Notes under the pieces: generated by a model
The model's database searches: none
The model's input: only the letters and a program-made list of their open reading frames with translations
Told to the model about the DNA's origin: nothing
Made by a program: the position numbers and the translations under genes
Source of the DNA: Parietaria judaica
Taxonomy: Eukaryota; Streptophyta; Magnoliopsida; Rosales; Urticaceae
Length of the DNA: 64,000 nt
Assembly: GCA_954871525.1 (NCBI GenBank)
Contig: OX940871.1
Coordinates: forward strand, 29,734,586-29,798,585
Direction of reading: 5' to 3'
Shown here: piece by piece, positions 27,308-42,700 of the stretch
Position numbering within the stretch: position 1 is the stretch's first letter
Layout of the letters: each line of letters starts with the position of its first letter

Positions 27308-30300
27308 TCGTCAACAATTTAATCCTTGCATATTTTTGCATGAGAACTCTTGTTATATTCAAATTCCAATGTATAAGCCCCAAAATCATTATTTTTTCAA
27401 TTGGTTCGAAATTTAAGGTTGTAAAAAATGTAAAATAAATAAATGCAATAGGAAATGCTATAGCATTTCCTATGGCATTTCTCGTCAACAATTTAATCCT
27501 TGCATATTTTTGCATGACAACTCTATTTATATTCAAATTACAATGTATAAGCCCTAAAATCATTATTTTTTCAATTGGTTCGAAATTTAAGGTTGTAAAA
27601 AATGTAAAATAAAGAAATGTTATAGCATTTCCTATGGCATTTCTCGTCAACAATTTAATCCTTTCATATTTTTTCATTAAAACTCTTGTTATATTCAAAT
27701 TCCAATGTATAAGATTTAAAATAATTATTTTTTCAATTGGTTCGAAATTTAAGGTTGTAAAAAATGTAAAATAAAGAAATGCTATAGGAAATGCTATAGC
27801 ATTTCGTATGGCATTTCTCGTCAACAATTTAATCCTTGCATATTTTTGCATGAGAACTCTTGTTATATTCAAATTCCAATGTATAAGCTTTAAAATCATT
27901 ATTTTTTCAATTGGTTCGAAATTTAAGGTTGTAAAAAATGTAAAATAAAGAAATGCTATAGGAAATTCTATAGCATTTCGTATGGCATTTCTCGTCAACA
28001 ATTTAATCCTTGCAAATTTTTGCATGAGAACTCTTGTTATATTCAAATTCCAATGTATAAGCTTTAAAATCATTATTTTTTCAATTGGTTTGACTTTTAG
28101 GTCGTAAACAACGTAAAATAAAGAAATGCGATAGGAAATGCTATAGCATTTCCTATGGAATTTAACGTCAACAATTTAATCATTGCATATTTTTGAATGA
28201 GAACGCTTGTAATATTAAAATTCCAATGTATAATCCCTAAAATCATTATTTTTTCAATTGGTTCAAAATTTAAGGTTGTAAAAAATGTAAAATAAAGAAA
28301 TGCTATAGGAAATGCTATAGCATTTCCTATGGCATTTCTCGTCAACAATTTAATCCTTGCATATTTTTGCATGAGAACTCTTGTTATATTCAAATTCCAA
28401 TGTATAAGCTTTAAAATCATTATTTTTTCAATTGGTTCAAAATTTAAGGTTGTAAAAAATGTAAAATAAAGAAATGCTATAGGAAATGCTATAGCATTTC
28501 CTATGGCATTTCTAGTCAACAACTTAATCCTTGCATATTTTTGCATGAGAACCCTTGTTATATTCAAATTCCAATGTATAAGCTTTAAAATCATTATTTT
28601 TTCAATTGGTTCGAAATTTAAGGTTGTAAAAAATGTAAAATAAAGAAATGCTATAGGAAATGCTATAGCATTTCGTATGGCATTTCTCGTCAACAATTTA
28701 ATCCTTGCATATTTTTGCATGAGAACTCTTGTTATATTCAAATTCCAATGTATAAGCTTTAAAATCATTATTTTTTCAATTGGTTCGAAATTTAAGGTTG
28801 TAAAAAATGTAAAATAAAGAAATGCTATAGGAAATGCTATAGCATTTCCTATGGCATTTCTCGTCAACAATTTAATCCTTGCATATTTTTGCATGAGAAC
28901 TCTTGTTATATTCAAATTCCAATGTATAAGCCCCAAAATCATTATTTTTTCAATTGGTTCGAAATTTAAGGTTGTAAAAAATGTAAAATAAATAAATGCT
29001 ATAGGAAATGCTATAGCATTTCCTATGGCATTTCTCGTCAACAATTTAATCCTTGCATATTTTTGCATGACAACTCTATTTATATTCAAATTACAATGTA
29101 TAAGCCCTAAAATCATTATTTTTTCAATTGGTTCGAAATTTAAGGTTGTAAAAAATGTAAAATAAAGAAATGTTATAGCATTTCCTATGGCATTTCTCGT
29201 CAACAATTTAATCCTTTCATATTTTTTCATTAGAACTCTTGTTATATTCAAATTCCAATGTATAAGATTTAAAATAATTATTTTTTCAATTGGTTCGAAA
29301 TTTAAGGTTGTAAAAAATGTAAAATAAAGAAATGCTATAGGAAATGCTATAGCATTTCGTATGGCATTTTTCGTCAACAATTTAATCCTTGCATATTTTT
29401 GCATGAGAACTCTTGTTATATTCAAATTCCAATGTATAAGCTTTAAAATCATTATTTTTTCAATTGGTTCGAAATTTAAGGTTGTAAAAAATGTAAAATA
29501 AAGAAATGCTATAGGAAATTCTATAGCATTTCGTATGGCATTTCTCGTCAACAATTTAATCCTTGCAAATTTTTGCATGAGAACTCTTGTTATATTCAAA
29601 TTCCAATGTATAAGCTTTAAAATCTTATTTTTTCAATTGGTTTGACTTTTAGGTCGTAAACAACGTAAAATAAAGCAATGCGATAGGAAATGCTATAGCA
29701 TTTCCTATGGAATTTAACGTCAACAATTTAATCCTTGCATATTTTTTAATGAGAACGCTTGTAATATTAAAATACCAATGTATAATCCCTAAAATCATTA
29801 TTTTTTCAATTGGTTCAAAATTTTAGGTTGTAAAAAATGTAAAATAAAGAAATGCTATAGGAAATGCTATAGCATTTCCTATGGCATTTCTCGTCAACAA
29901 TTTAATCCTTGCATATTTTTGCATGAGAACTCTTGTTATATTCAAATTCCAATGTATAAGCTTTAAAATCATTATTTTTTCAATTGGTTCAAAATTTAAG
30001 GTTGTAAAAAATGTAAAATAAAGAAATGCTATAGGAAATGCTATAGCATTTCCTATGGCATTTCTAGTCAACAACTTAATCCTTGCATATTTTTGCATGA
30101 GAACCCTTGTTATATTCAAATTCCAATGTATAAGCTTTAAAATCATTATTTTTTCAATTGGTTCGAAATTTAAGGTTGTAAAAAATGTAAAATAAAGAAA
30201 TGCTATAGGAAATGCTATAGCATTTCGTATGGCATTTCTCGTCAACAATTTAATCCTTGCATATTTTTGCATGAGAACTCTTGTTATATTCAAATTCCAA

Positions 30301-33300
30301 TGTATAAGCTTTAAAATCATTATTTTTTCAATTGGTTCGAAATTTAAGGTTGTAAAAAATGTAAAATAAAGAAATGCTATAGGAAATGCTATAGCATTTC
30401 CTATGGCATTTCTCGTCAACAATTTAATCCTTGCATATTTTTGCATGAGAACTCTTGTTATATTCAAATTCCAATGTATAAGCCCCAAAATCATTATTTT
30501 TTCAATTGGTTCGAAATTTAAGGTTGTAAAAAATGTAAAATAAATAAATGCTATAGGAAATGCTATAGCATTTCCTATGGCATTTCTCGTCAACAATTTA
30601 ATCCTTGCATATTTTTGCATGACAACTCTATTTATATTCAAATTACAATGTATAAGCCCTAAAATCATTATTTTTTCAATTGGTTCGAAATTTAAGGTTG
30701 TAAAAAATGTAAAATAAAGAAATGTTATAGCATTTCCTATGGCATTTCTCGTCAACAATTTAATCCTTTCATATTTTTTCATTAAAACTCTTGTTATATT
30801 CAAATTCCAATGTATAAGATTTAAAATAATTATTTTTTCAATTGGTTCGAAATTTAAGGTTGTAAAAAATGTAAAATAAAGAAATGCTATAGGAAATGCT
30901 ATAGCATTTCGTATGGCATTTTTCGTCAACAATTTAATCCTTGCATATTTTTGCATGAGAACTCTTGTTATATTCAAATTCCAATGTATAAGCTTTAAAA
31001 TCATTATTTTTTCAATTGGTTCGAAATTTAAGGTTGTAAAAAATGTAAAATAAAGAAATGCTATAGGAAATTCTATAGCATTTCGTATGGCATTTCTCGT
31101 CAACAATTTAATCCTTGCAAATTTTTGCATGAGAACTCTTGTTATATTCAAATTCCAATGTATAAGCTTTAAAATCTTATTTTTTCAATTGGTTTGACTT
31201 TTAGGTCGTAAACAACGTAAAATAAAGCAATGCGATAGGAAATGCTATAGCATTTCCTATGGAATTTAACGTCAACAATTTAATCCTTGCATATTTTTTA
31301 ATGAGAACGCTTGTAATATTAAAATTCCAATGTATAATCCCTAAAATCATTATTTTTTCAATTGGTTCAAAATTTTAGGTTGTAAAAAATGTAAAATAAA
31401 GAAATGCTATAGGAAATGCTATAGCATTTCCTATGGCATTTCTCGTCAACAATTTAATCCTTGCATATTTTTGCATGAGAACTCTTGTTATATTCAAATT
31501 CCAATGTATAAGCTTTAAAATCATTATTTTTTCAATTGGTTCAAAATTTAAGGTTGTAAAAAATGTAAAATAAAGAAATGCTATAGGAAATGCTATAGCA
31601 TTTCCTATGGCATTTCTAGTCAACAACTTAATCCTTGCATATTTTTGCATGATAACCCTTGTTATATTCAAATTCCAATGTATAAGCTTTAAAATCATTA
31701 TTTTTTCAATTGGTTCGAAATTTAAGGTTGTAAAAAATGTAAAATAAAGAAATGCTATAGGAAATGCTATAGCATTTCGTATGGCATTTCTCGTCAACAA
31801 TTTAATCCTTGCATATTTTTGCATGAGAACTCTTGTTATATTCAAATTCCAATGTATAAGCTTTAAAATCATTATTTTTTCAATTGGTTCGAAATTTAAG
31901 GTTGTAAAAAATGTAAAATAAAGAAATGCTATAGGAAATGCTATAGCATTTCCTATGGCATTTCTCGTCAACAATTTAATCCTTGCATATTTTTGCATGA
32001 GAACTCTTGTTATATTCAAATTCCAATGTATAAGCCCCAAAATCATTATTTTTTCAATTGGTTCGAAATTTAAGGTTGTAAAAAATGTAAAATAAATAAA
32101 TGCTATAGGAAATGCTATAGCATTTCCTATGGCATTTCTCGTCAACTATTTAATCCTTGCATATTTTTGCATGAAAACTCTATTTATATTCAAATTACAA
32201 TGTATAAGCCCTAAAATCATTATTTTTTCAATTGGTTCGAAATTTAAGGTTGTAAAAAATGTAAAATAAAGAAATGTTATAGCATTTCCTATGGCATTTC
32301 TCGTCAACAATTTAATCCTTTCATATTTTTTCATTAAAACTCTTGTTATATTCAAATTCCAATGTATAAGATTTAAAATAATTATTTTTTCAATTGGTTC
32401 GAAATTTAAGGTTGTAAAAAATGTAAAATAAAGAAATGCTATAGGAAATGCAATAGCATTTCGTATGGCATTTCTCGTCAACAATTTAATCCTTGCATAT
32501 TTTTGCATGAGAACTCTTGTTATATTCAAATTCCAATGTATAAGCTTTAAAATCATTATTTTTTCAATTGGTTCGAAATTTAAGGTTGTAAAAAATGTAA
32601 AATAAAGAAATGCTGTAGGAAATTCTATAGCATTTCGTATGGCATTTCTCGTCAACAATTTAATCCTTGCAAATTTTTGCATGAGAACTCTTGTTATATT
32701 CAAATTCCAATGTATAAGCTTTAAAATCATTATTTTTTCAATTGGTTTGACTTTTAGGTCGTAAACAACGTAAAATAAAGAAATGCGATAGGAAATGCTA
32801 TAGCATTTCCTATGGAATTTAACGTCAACAATTTAATCCTTGCATATTTTTGAATGAGAACGCTTGTAATATTAAAATTCCAATGTATAATCCCTAAAAT
32901 CATTATTTTTTCAATTGGTTCAAAATTTAAGGTTGAAAAAAATGTAAAATAAAGAAATGCTATAGGAAATGCTATAGCATTTCCTATGGCATTTCTCGTC
33001 AACAATTTAATCCTTGCATATTTTTGCATGAGAACTCTTGTTATATTCAAATTCCAATGTATAAGATTTAAAATAATTATTTTTTCAATTGGTTCGAAAT
33101 TTAAGGTTGTAAAAAATGTAAAATAAAGAAATGCTATAGGAAATGCTATAGCATTTCGTATGGCATTTCTCGTCAACAATTTAATCCTTGCATATTTTTG
33201 CATGAGAACTCTTGTTATATTCAAATTCCAATGTATAAGCTTTAAAATCATTATTTTTTCAATTGGTTCAAAATTTAAGGTTGTAAAAAATGTAAAATAA

Positions 33301-36300
33301 AGAAATGCTGTAGGAAATTCTATAGCATTTCGTATGGCATTTCTCGTCAACAATTTAATCCTTGCAAATTTTTGCATGAGAACTCTTGTTATATTCAAAT
33401 TCCAATGTATAAGCTTTAAAATCATTATTTTTTCAATTGGTTTGACTTTTAGGTCGTAAACAACGTAAAATAAAGAAATGCGATAGGAAATGCTATAGCA
33501 TTTCCTATGGAATTTAACGTCAACAATTTAATCCTTGCATATTTTTGAATGAGAACGCTTGTAATATTAAAATTCCAATGTATAATCCCTAAAATCATTA
33601 TTTTTTCAATTGGTTCAAAATTTAAGGTTGAAAAAAATGTAAAATAAAGAAATGCTATAGGAAATGCTATAGCATTTCCTATGGCATTTCTCGTCAACAA
33701 TTTAATCCTTGCATATTTTTGCATGAGAACTCTTGTTATATTCAAATTCAAATGTATAAGCTTTAAAATCATTATTTTTTCAATTGGTTCAAAATTTAAG
33801 GTTGTAAAAAATGTAAAATAAAGAAATGCTATAGGAAATGCTATAGCATTTCCTATGGCATTTCTAGTCAACAACTTAATCCTTGCATATTTTTGCATGA
33901 GAACCCTTGTTATATTCAAATTCCAATGTATAAGCTTTAAAATCATTATTTTTTCAATTGGTTCGAAATTTAAGGTTGTAAAAAATGTAAAATAAAGAAA
34001 TGCTATAGGAAATGCTATAGCATTTCGTATGGCATTTCTCGTCAACAATTTAATCCTTGCATATTTTTGCATGAGAACTCTTGTTATATTCAAATTCCAA
34101 TGTATAAGCTTTAAAATCATTATTTTTTCAATTGGTTCGAAATTTAAGGTTGTAAAAAATGTAAAATAAAGAAATGCTATAGGAAATGCTATAGCATTTC
34201 CTATGGCATTTCTCGTCAACAATTTAATCCTTGCATATTTTTGCATGAGAACTCTTGTTATATTCAAATTCCAATGTATAAGCCCCAAAATCATTATTTT
34301 TTCAATTGGTTCGAAATTTAAGGTTGTAAAAAATGTAAAATAAATAAATGCTATAGGAAATGCTATAGCATTTCCTATGGCATTTCTCGTCAACAATTTA
34401 ATCCTTGCATATTTTTGCATGACAACTCTATTTATATTCAAATTACAATGTATAAGCCCTAAAATCATTATTTTTTCAATTGGTTCGAAATTTGAGGTTG
34501 TAAAAAATGTAAAATAAAGAAATGTTATAGCATTTCCTATGGCATTTCTCGTCAACAATTTAATCCTTTCATATTTTTTCATTAAAACTCTTGTTATATT
34601 CAAATTCCAATGTATAAGATTTAAAATAATTATTTTTTCAATTGGTTCGAAATTTAAGGTTGTAAAAAATGTAAAATAAAGAAATGCTATAGGAAATGCT
34701 ATAGCATTTCGTATGGCATTTCTCGTCAACAATTTAATCCTTGCATATTTTTGCATGAGAACTCTTGTTATATTCAAATTCCAATGTATAAGCTTTAAAA
34801 TCATTATTTTTTCAATTGGTTCGAAATTTAAGGTTGTAAAAAATGTAAAATAAAGAAATGCTATAGGAAATTCTATAGCATTTCGTATGGCATTTCTCGT
34901 CAACAATTTAATCCTTGCAAATTTTTGCATGAGAACTCTTGTTATATTCAAATTCCAATGTATAAGCTTTAAAATCATTATTTTTTCAATTGGTTTGACT
35001 TTTAGGTCGTAAACAACGTAAAATAAAGAAATGCGATAGGAAATGCTATAGCATTTCCTATGGAATTTAACGTCAACAATTTAATCCTTGCATATTTTTG
35101 AATGAGAACGCTTGTAATATTAAAATTCCAATGTATAATCCCTAAAATCATTATTTTTTCAATTGGTTCAAAATTTAAGGTTGTAAAAAATGTAAAATAA
35201 AGAAATGCTATAGGAAATGCTATAGCATTTCCTATGGCATTTCTCGTCAACAATTTAATCCTTGCATATTTTTGCATGAGAACTCTTGTTATATTCAAAT
35301 TCCAATGTATAAGCTTTAAAATCATTATTTTTTCAATTGGTTCAAAATTTAAGGTTGTAAAAAATGTAAAATAAAGAAATGCTATAGGAAATGCTATAGC
35401 ATTTCCTATGGCATTTCTAGTCAACAACTTAATCCTTGCATATTTTTGCATGAGAACCCTTGTTATATTCAAATTCCAATGTATAAGCTTTAAAATCATT
35501 ATTTTTTCAATTGGTTCGAAATTTAAGGTTGTAAAAAATGTAAAATAAAGAAATGCTATAGGAAATGCTATAGCATTTCGTATGGCATTTCTCGTCAACA
35601 ATTTAATCCTTGCATATTTTTGCATGAGAACTCTTGTTATATTCAAATTCCAATGTATAAGCTTTAAAATCATTATTTTTTCAATTGGTTCGAAATTTAA
35701 GGTTGTAAAAAATGTAAAATAAAGAAATGCTATAGGAAATGCTATAGCATTTCCTATGGCATTTCTCGTCAACAATTTAATCCTTGCATATTTTTGCACG
35801 AGAACTCTTGTTATATTCAAATTCCAATGTATAAGCCCCAAAATCATTATTTTTTCAATTGGTTCGAAATTTAAGGTTGTAAAAAATGTAAAATAAATAA
35901 ATGCTATAGGAAATGCTATAGCATTTCCTATGGCATTTCTCGTCAACAATTTAATCCTTGCATATTTTTGCATGACAACTCTATTTATATTCAAATTACA
36001 ATGTATAAGCCCTAAAATCATTATTTTTTCAATTGGTTCGAAATTTAAGGTTGTAAAAAATGTAAAATAAAGAAATGTTATAGCATTTCCTATGGCATTT
36101 CTCGTCAACAATTTAATCCTTTCATATTTTTTCATTAAAACTCTTGTTATATTCAAATTCCAATGTATAAGATTTAAAATAATTATTTTTTCAATTGGTT
36201 CGAAATTTAAGGTTGTAAAAAATGTAAAATAAAGAAATGCTATAGGAAATGCTATAGCATTTCGTATGGCATTTCTCGTCAACAATTTAATCCTTGCATA

Positions 36301-36722
36301 TTTTTGCATGAGAACTCTTGTTATATTCAAATTCCAATGTATAAGCTTTAAAATCATTATTTTTTCAATTGGTTCGAAATTTAAGGTTGTAAAAAATGTA
36401 AAATAAAGAAATGCTATAGGAAATTCTGTAGCATTTCGTATGGCATTTCTCGTCAACAATTTAATCCTTGCAAATTTTTGCATGAGAACTCTTGTTATAT
36501 TCAAATTCCAATGTATAAGCTTTAAAATCATTATTTTTTCAATTGGTTTGACTTTTAGGTCGTAAACAACGTAAAATAAAGAAATGCGATAGGAAATGCT
36601 ATAGCATTTCCTATGGAATTTAACGTCAACAATTTAATCCTTGCATATTTTTGAATGAGAACGCTTGTAATATTAAAATTCCAATGTATAATCCCTAAAA
36701 TCATTATTTTTTCAATTGGTTT

Positions 36723-39700
36723 GACTTTTAGGTCGTAAACAACGTAAAATAAAGAAATGCGATAGGAAATGCTATAGCATTTCCTATGGAATTTAACGTC
36801 AACAATTTAATCCTTGCATATTTTTGAATGAGAACGCTTGTAATATTAAAATTCCAATGTATAATCCCTAAAATCATTATTTTTTCAATTGGTTCAAAAT
36901 TTAAGGTTGTAAAAAATGTAAAATAAAAAAATGTTATAGCATTTCCTATGGCATTTCTCGTCAACAATTTAATCCTTGCATATTTTTTCATGAGAACTCT
37001 TGTTATATTCAAATTCCAATGTATAAGATTTAAAATGATTATTTTTTCAATTGGTTCGAAATTTAAGGTTGTAAAAAATGTAAAATAAAGAAATGCTATT
37101 GGAAATTCTATAGCATTTCGTATGGAATTTCTCGTGAACAATTTAATCCTTGCATATTTTTGCATGATAACTCTTGTTATATTCAAATTCCAATGTATAA
37201 GCTTTAAAATCATTATTTTTTCAATTGGTTCGACTTTTAGGTCGTAAACAATGTAAAATAATGAAATGCTATAGGAAATGCTATAGCATTTCCTATGGAA
37301 TTTAACGTCAACAATTTAATCCTTGCATATTTTTGAATGAGAACGCTTGTAATATTAAAATTCCAATGTATAATCCCTAAAATTATTATTTTTTCAATTG
37401 GTTCGAAATTTAAGGTTGTAAAAAATGTAAAATAAAGAAATTCTATAGGAAATGCTATAGCATTTCCTATGGCATTTCTCGTCAACAATTTAATCCTTGC
37501 ATATTTTTGCATAAGAACTCTTGTTATATTAAAATTCCAATGTATAAGCTTTAAAATCATTATTTTTTCAATTGGTTCAAAATTTATGGTTGTAAAAAAT
37601 GTAAAATAAAGAAATGCTATAGGAAATGCTATAGCATTTCCTATGGCATTTCTAGTCAACAACTTAATCCTTGCATATTTTTGCATGAGAACTCTTGTTA
37701 TATTCAAATTCCAATGTATAAGCCCCAAAATCATTATTTTTTCAATTGGTTCGAAATTTAAGGTTGTAAAAAATGTAAAATAAAGAAATGCTATAGGAAA
37801 TGCTATAGCATTTCCTATGGCATTTCTCGTCAACAACTTAATCCTTGCATATTTTTGCATGAGAACTCTTGTTATATTCAAATTCCAATGTATAAGCCCC
37901 AAAATCATTATTTTTTCAATTGGTTCGAAATTTAAGGTTGTAAAAAATGTCAAATAAAGAAATGCTATAGGAAATGCTATGGCATTTCCTATGGCATTTC
38001 ACGTCAACAATTTAATCCTTGCATATTTATTCATGAGAACTCTATTTATATTCAAATTACAATGTATAAGCCCTAAAATCATTATTTTTTCAATTGGTTC
38101 GAAATTTAAGGTTGTAAAAAATGTAAAATAAAGAAATGTTATAGCATTTCCTATGGCATTTCTCGTCAACAATTTAATCCTTTCATATTTTTTCATGAGA
38201 ACTCTTGTTATATTCAAATTCCAATGTATAAGCTTTAAAATAATTATTTTTTCAATTGGTTCGAAATTTAAGGTTGTAAAAAATGTAAAATAAAGAAATG
38301 CTATAGGAAATGCTATAGCATTTCGTATGGCATTTCTCGTCAACAATTTAATCCTTGCATATTTTTGCATGAGAACTCTTGTTATATTCAAATTCCAATG
38401 TATAAGCTTTAAAATCATTATTTTTTCAATTGGTTCGAAATTTAAGGTTGTAAAAAATGTAAAATAAAGAAATGCTATAGGAAATGCTATAGCGTTTCCT
38501 ATGGCATTTCTCGTCAACAATTTAATCCTTGCATATTTTTGCATGAGAACTCTTGTTATATTCAAATTCCAATGTATAAACCCCAAAATCATTATTTTTT
38601 CAATTGGTTCGAAATTTAAGGTTGTAAAAAATGTAAAATAAAGAAATGCTATAGGAAATGCTATAGCATTTCCTATGGCATTTCTCATCAACAATTTAAA
38701 CCTTGCATATTTTTGCATGAGAACTCTATTTATATTCAAATTACAATGTATAAGCCCTAAAATCATTATTTTTTCAATTGGTTCAAAATTTAAGGTTGTA
38801 AAAAATGTAAAATAAAGAAATGTTATAGCATTTCCTATGGCATTTCTCGTCAACAATTTAATCCTTACATATTTTTTCATGAGAACTCTTGTTATATTCA
38901 AATTCCAATGTATAAGATTTAAAATCATTATTTTTTCAATTGGTTCGAAATTTAAGGTTGTAAAAAATGTAAAATAAAGAAATGCTATAGGAAATTCTAT
39001 AGCATTTCGTATGGAATTTCTCGTCAACAATTTAATCCTTGCATATTTTTGCATGAGAACTCTTGTTATATTCAAATTCCAATGTATAAGCTTTAAAATC
39101 ATTATTTTTTCAATTGGTTCGACTTTTAGGTCGTAAACAATGTAAAATAATGAAATGCTATAGGAAATGCTATAGCATTTCCTATGGAATTTAACGTCAA
39201 CAATTTAATCCTTGCATATTTTTGAATGAGAACGCTTGTAATATTAAAATTCCAATGTATAATCCCTAAAATCATTATTTTTTCAATTGGTTCGAAATTT
39301 AAGGTTGTAAAAAATGTAAAATAAAGAAATGCTATAGGAAATGCTATAGCATTTCCTATGGCATTTCACGTCAACAATTTAATCCTTGCATATTTTTGTA
39401 TGAGAACTCTTGTTATATTCAAATTCCAATGTATAAGCTTTAAAATCATTATTTTTTCAATTGGTTCAAAATTTATGGTTGTAAAAAATGTAAAATAAAG
39501 AAATGCTATAGGAAATGCTATAGCATTTCCTTTGGCATTTCTAGTCAACAACTTAATCCTTGCATATTTTTGCATGAGAACTCTTGTTATATTCAAATTC
39601 CAATGTATAAGCTTTGAAATCATTATTTTTTCAATTGGTTCGAAATTTAAGGTTGTAAAAAATGTAAAATAAAGAAATGCTATAGGAAATGCTATAGCAT

Positions 39701-42700
39701 TTCCTATGGCATTTCTCGTCAACAATTTAATCCTTGCATTTTTTTGCATGAGAACTCTTGTTATATTCAAATTCCAATGTATAAGCTTTAAAATCATTAT
39801 TTTTTCAATTAGTTCGAAATTTAAGGTTGTAAAAAATGTAAAATAAAGAAATGCTATAGGAAATGCTATAGCATTTCCTATGGCATTTCTCGTCAACAAT
39901 TTAATCCTTGCATATTTTTGCATGAGAACTCTTGTTATATTCAAATTCCAATGTATAAGCCCCAAAATCATTATTTTTTCAATTGGTTCGAAATTTAAGG
40001 TTGTAAAAAATGTAAAATAAATAAATGCTATAGGAAATGCTATAGCATTTCCTATGGCATTTCTCGTCAACAATTTAATCCTTGCATATTTTTGCATGAG
40101 AACTCTATTTATATTCAAATTACAATGTATAAGCCCTAAAATCATTATTTTGTCAATTGGTTCGAAATTTAAGGTTGTAAAAAATGTAAAATAAAGAAAT
40201 GTTATAGCATTTCCTATGGCATTTCTCGTCAAAAATTTAATCCTTTCATATTTTTTCATGATTACTCTTGTTATATTCAAATTCCAATGTATAAGCTTTA
40301 AAATAATTATTTTTTCAATTGGTTCGAAATTTAAGGTTTTAAAAAATGTAAAATAAAGAAATGCTATATGAAATGCTATAGCATTTCGTATGGCATTTCT
40401 CGTCAACAATTTAATCCTTGCATATTTTTGCATGAGAACTCTTGTTATATTCAAATTCCAATGTATAAGCTTTAAAATCATTATTTTTTCAATTGGTTCG
40501 AAATTTAAGGTTGTAAAAAATGTAAAATAAAGAAATGCTATAGGCATTTCTCGTCAACAATTTAATCCTTGCATATTTTTGCATGAGAACTCTTGTTATA
40601 TTCAAATTCCAATGTATAAGCCCCAAAATCATTATTTTTTCAATTGGTTCGAAATTTAAGGTTGTAAAAAATGTAAAATAAAGAAATGCTATAGGAAATG
40701 CTACTATGGCATTTCTCGTCAACAATTTAATCCTTGCATATTTTTGCATGAGAACTCTATTTATATTCAAATTACAATGTATAAGCCCTAAAATCATTAT
40801 TTTTTCAATTGGTTAAAAATTTAAGGTTGTAAAAAATGTAAAATAAAGAAATGTTATAGCATTTCCTATGGCATTTCTCGTCAACAATTTAATCCTTGCA
40901 TATTTTTTCATGAGAACTCTTGATATATTCAAATTCCAATGTATAAGCTTTAAAATCATTATTTTTTCAATTGGTTCGAAATTTAAGGTTGTAAAAAATG
41001 TAAAATAAAGAAATGCTATAGGAAATTCTATAGCATTTCGTATGGAATTTCTCGTCAACAATTTAATCCTTGCATATTTTTGCATGAGAACTCTTTTTAT
41101 ATTCAAATTCCAATGTATAAGCTTTAAAATCATTATTTTTTCAATTGGTTCGACTTTTAGGTCGTAAACAATGTAAAATAATGAAATGCTATAGGAAATG
41201 CTATAGCATTTCCTATGGAATTTAACGTCAACAATTTAATCCTTGCATATTTTTGAATGAGAACGCTTGTAATATTAAAATTCCAATGTATAATCCCTAA
41301 AATTATTATTTTTTCAATTGGTTCGAAATTTAAGGTTGTAAAAAATATAAAATAAAGAAATGCTATAGGAAATGCTATAGCATTTCCTATGGCATTTCTC
41401 GTCAACAATTTAATCCTTGCATATTTTTGCATAAGAACTCTTGTTATATTAAAATTCCAATGTATAAGCTTTAAAATCATTATTTTTTCAATTAGTTCAA
41501 AATTTATGGTTGTAAAAAATGTAAAATAAAGAAATGCTATAGGAAATGCTATAGCATTTCCTATGGCATTTCTAGTCAACAACTTAATCCTTGCATATTT
41601 TTGCATGAGAACTCTTGTTATATTCAAATTCCAATGTATAAGCTTTGAAATCATTATTTTTTCAATTGGTTCGAAATTTAAGGTTGTAAAAAATGTAAAA
41701 TAAAGAAATGCTATAGGAAATGCTATAGCATTTCCTATGGCATTTCTCGTCAACAATTTAATCCTTGCATATTTTTGCATGAGAACTCTTGTTATATTCA
41801 AATTCCAATGTATAAGCCCCAAAATCATTATTTTTTCAATTGGTTCGAAATTTAAGGTTGTAAAAAATGTAAAATAAAGAAATGCTATAGGAAATGCTAT
41901 AGCATTTCCTATGGCATTTCTCATCAACAATTTAATCCTTGCATATTTTTGCATGAGAACTCTTGTTATATTCAAATTCCAATGTATAAGCTTTAAAATC
42001 ATTATTTTTTCAATTGGTTCGACTTTTAGGTCGTAAACAATGTAAAATAATGAAATGCTATAGGAAATGCTATAGCATTTCCTATGGAATTTAACGTCAA
42101 CAATTTAATCCTTGCATATTTTTGAATGAGAACGCTTGTAATATTAAAATTCCAATGTATAATCCCTAAAATTATTATTTTTTAAATTGGTTCGAAATTT
42201 AAGGTTGTAAAAAATGTAAAATAAAGAAATGCTATAGGAAATGCTATAGCATTTCCTATGGCATTTCTCGTCAACAATTTAATCCTTGCATATTTTTGCA
42301 TAAGAACACTTGTTATATTAAAATTCCAATGTATAAGCTTTAAAATTATTATTTTTTCAATTGGTTCAAAATTTATGGTTGTAAAAAATGTAAAATAAAG
42401 AAATGCTATAGGAAATGCTATAGCATTTCCTATGGCATTTCTAGTCAACAACTTAATCCTTGCATATTTTTGCATGAGAACTCTTGTTATATTCAAATTC
42501 CAATGTATAAGCCCCAAAATCATTATTTTTTCAATTGGTTCGAAATTTAAGGTTGTAAAAAATGTAAAATAAAGAAATGCTATAGGAAATGCTATAGCAT
42601 TTCCTATGGCATTTCTCGTCAACAATTTAATCCTTGCATATTTTTGCATGAGAACTCTTGTTATATTCAAATTCCAATGTATAAGCCGCAAAATCATTAT

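Larger units (their letters stand above)
26537..36722. repeat. Satellite domain C: 9-mer HOR of 1553 bp
   Basis: The GACTTTTAGGTCG marker occurs at 26537, 28092, 29644, 31196, 32749, 33444, 34997 and 36550. The gaps are 1555, 1552, 1552, 1553, 695, 1553 and 1553 bp. The 1553-bp unit is nine 174-bp monomers minus one 12-bp dyad deletion and 1 bp in the marker. The 695-bp step is a 4-monomer deletion derivative, and the final step of 173 bp (36550 to 36723) is a single-monomer duplication. Monomers are close to those of domain B, but the order and number differ. No gene is present. Confidence 0.94.
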
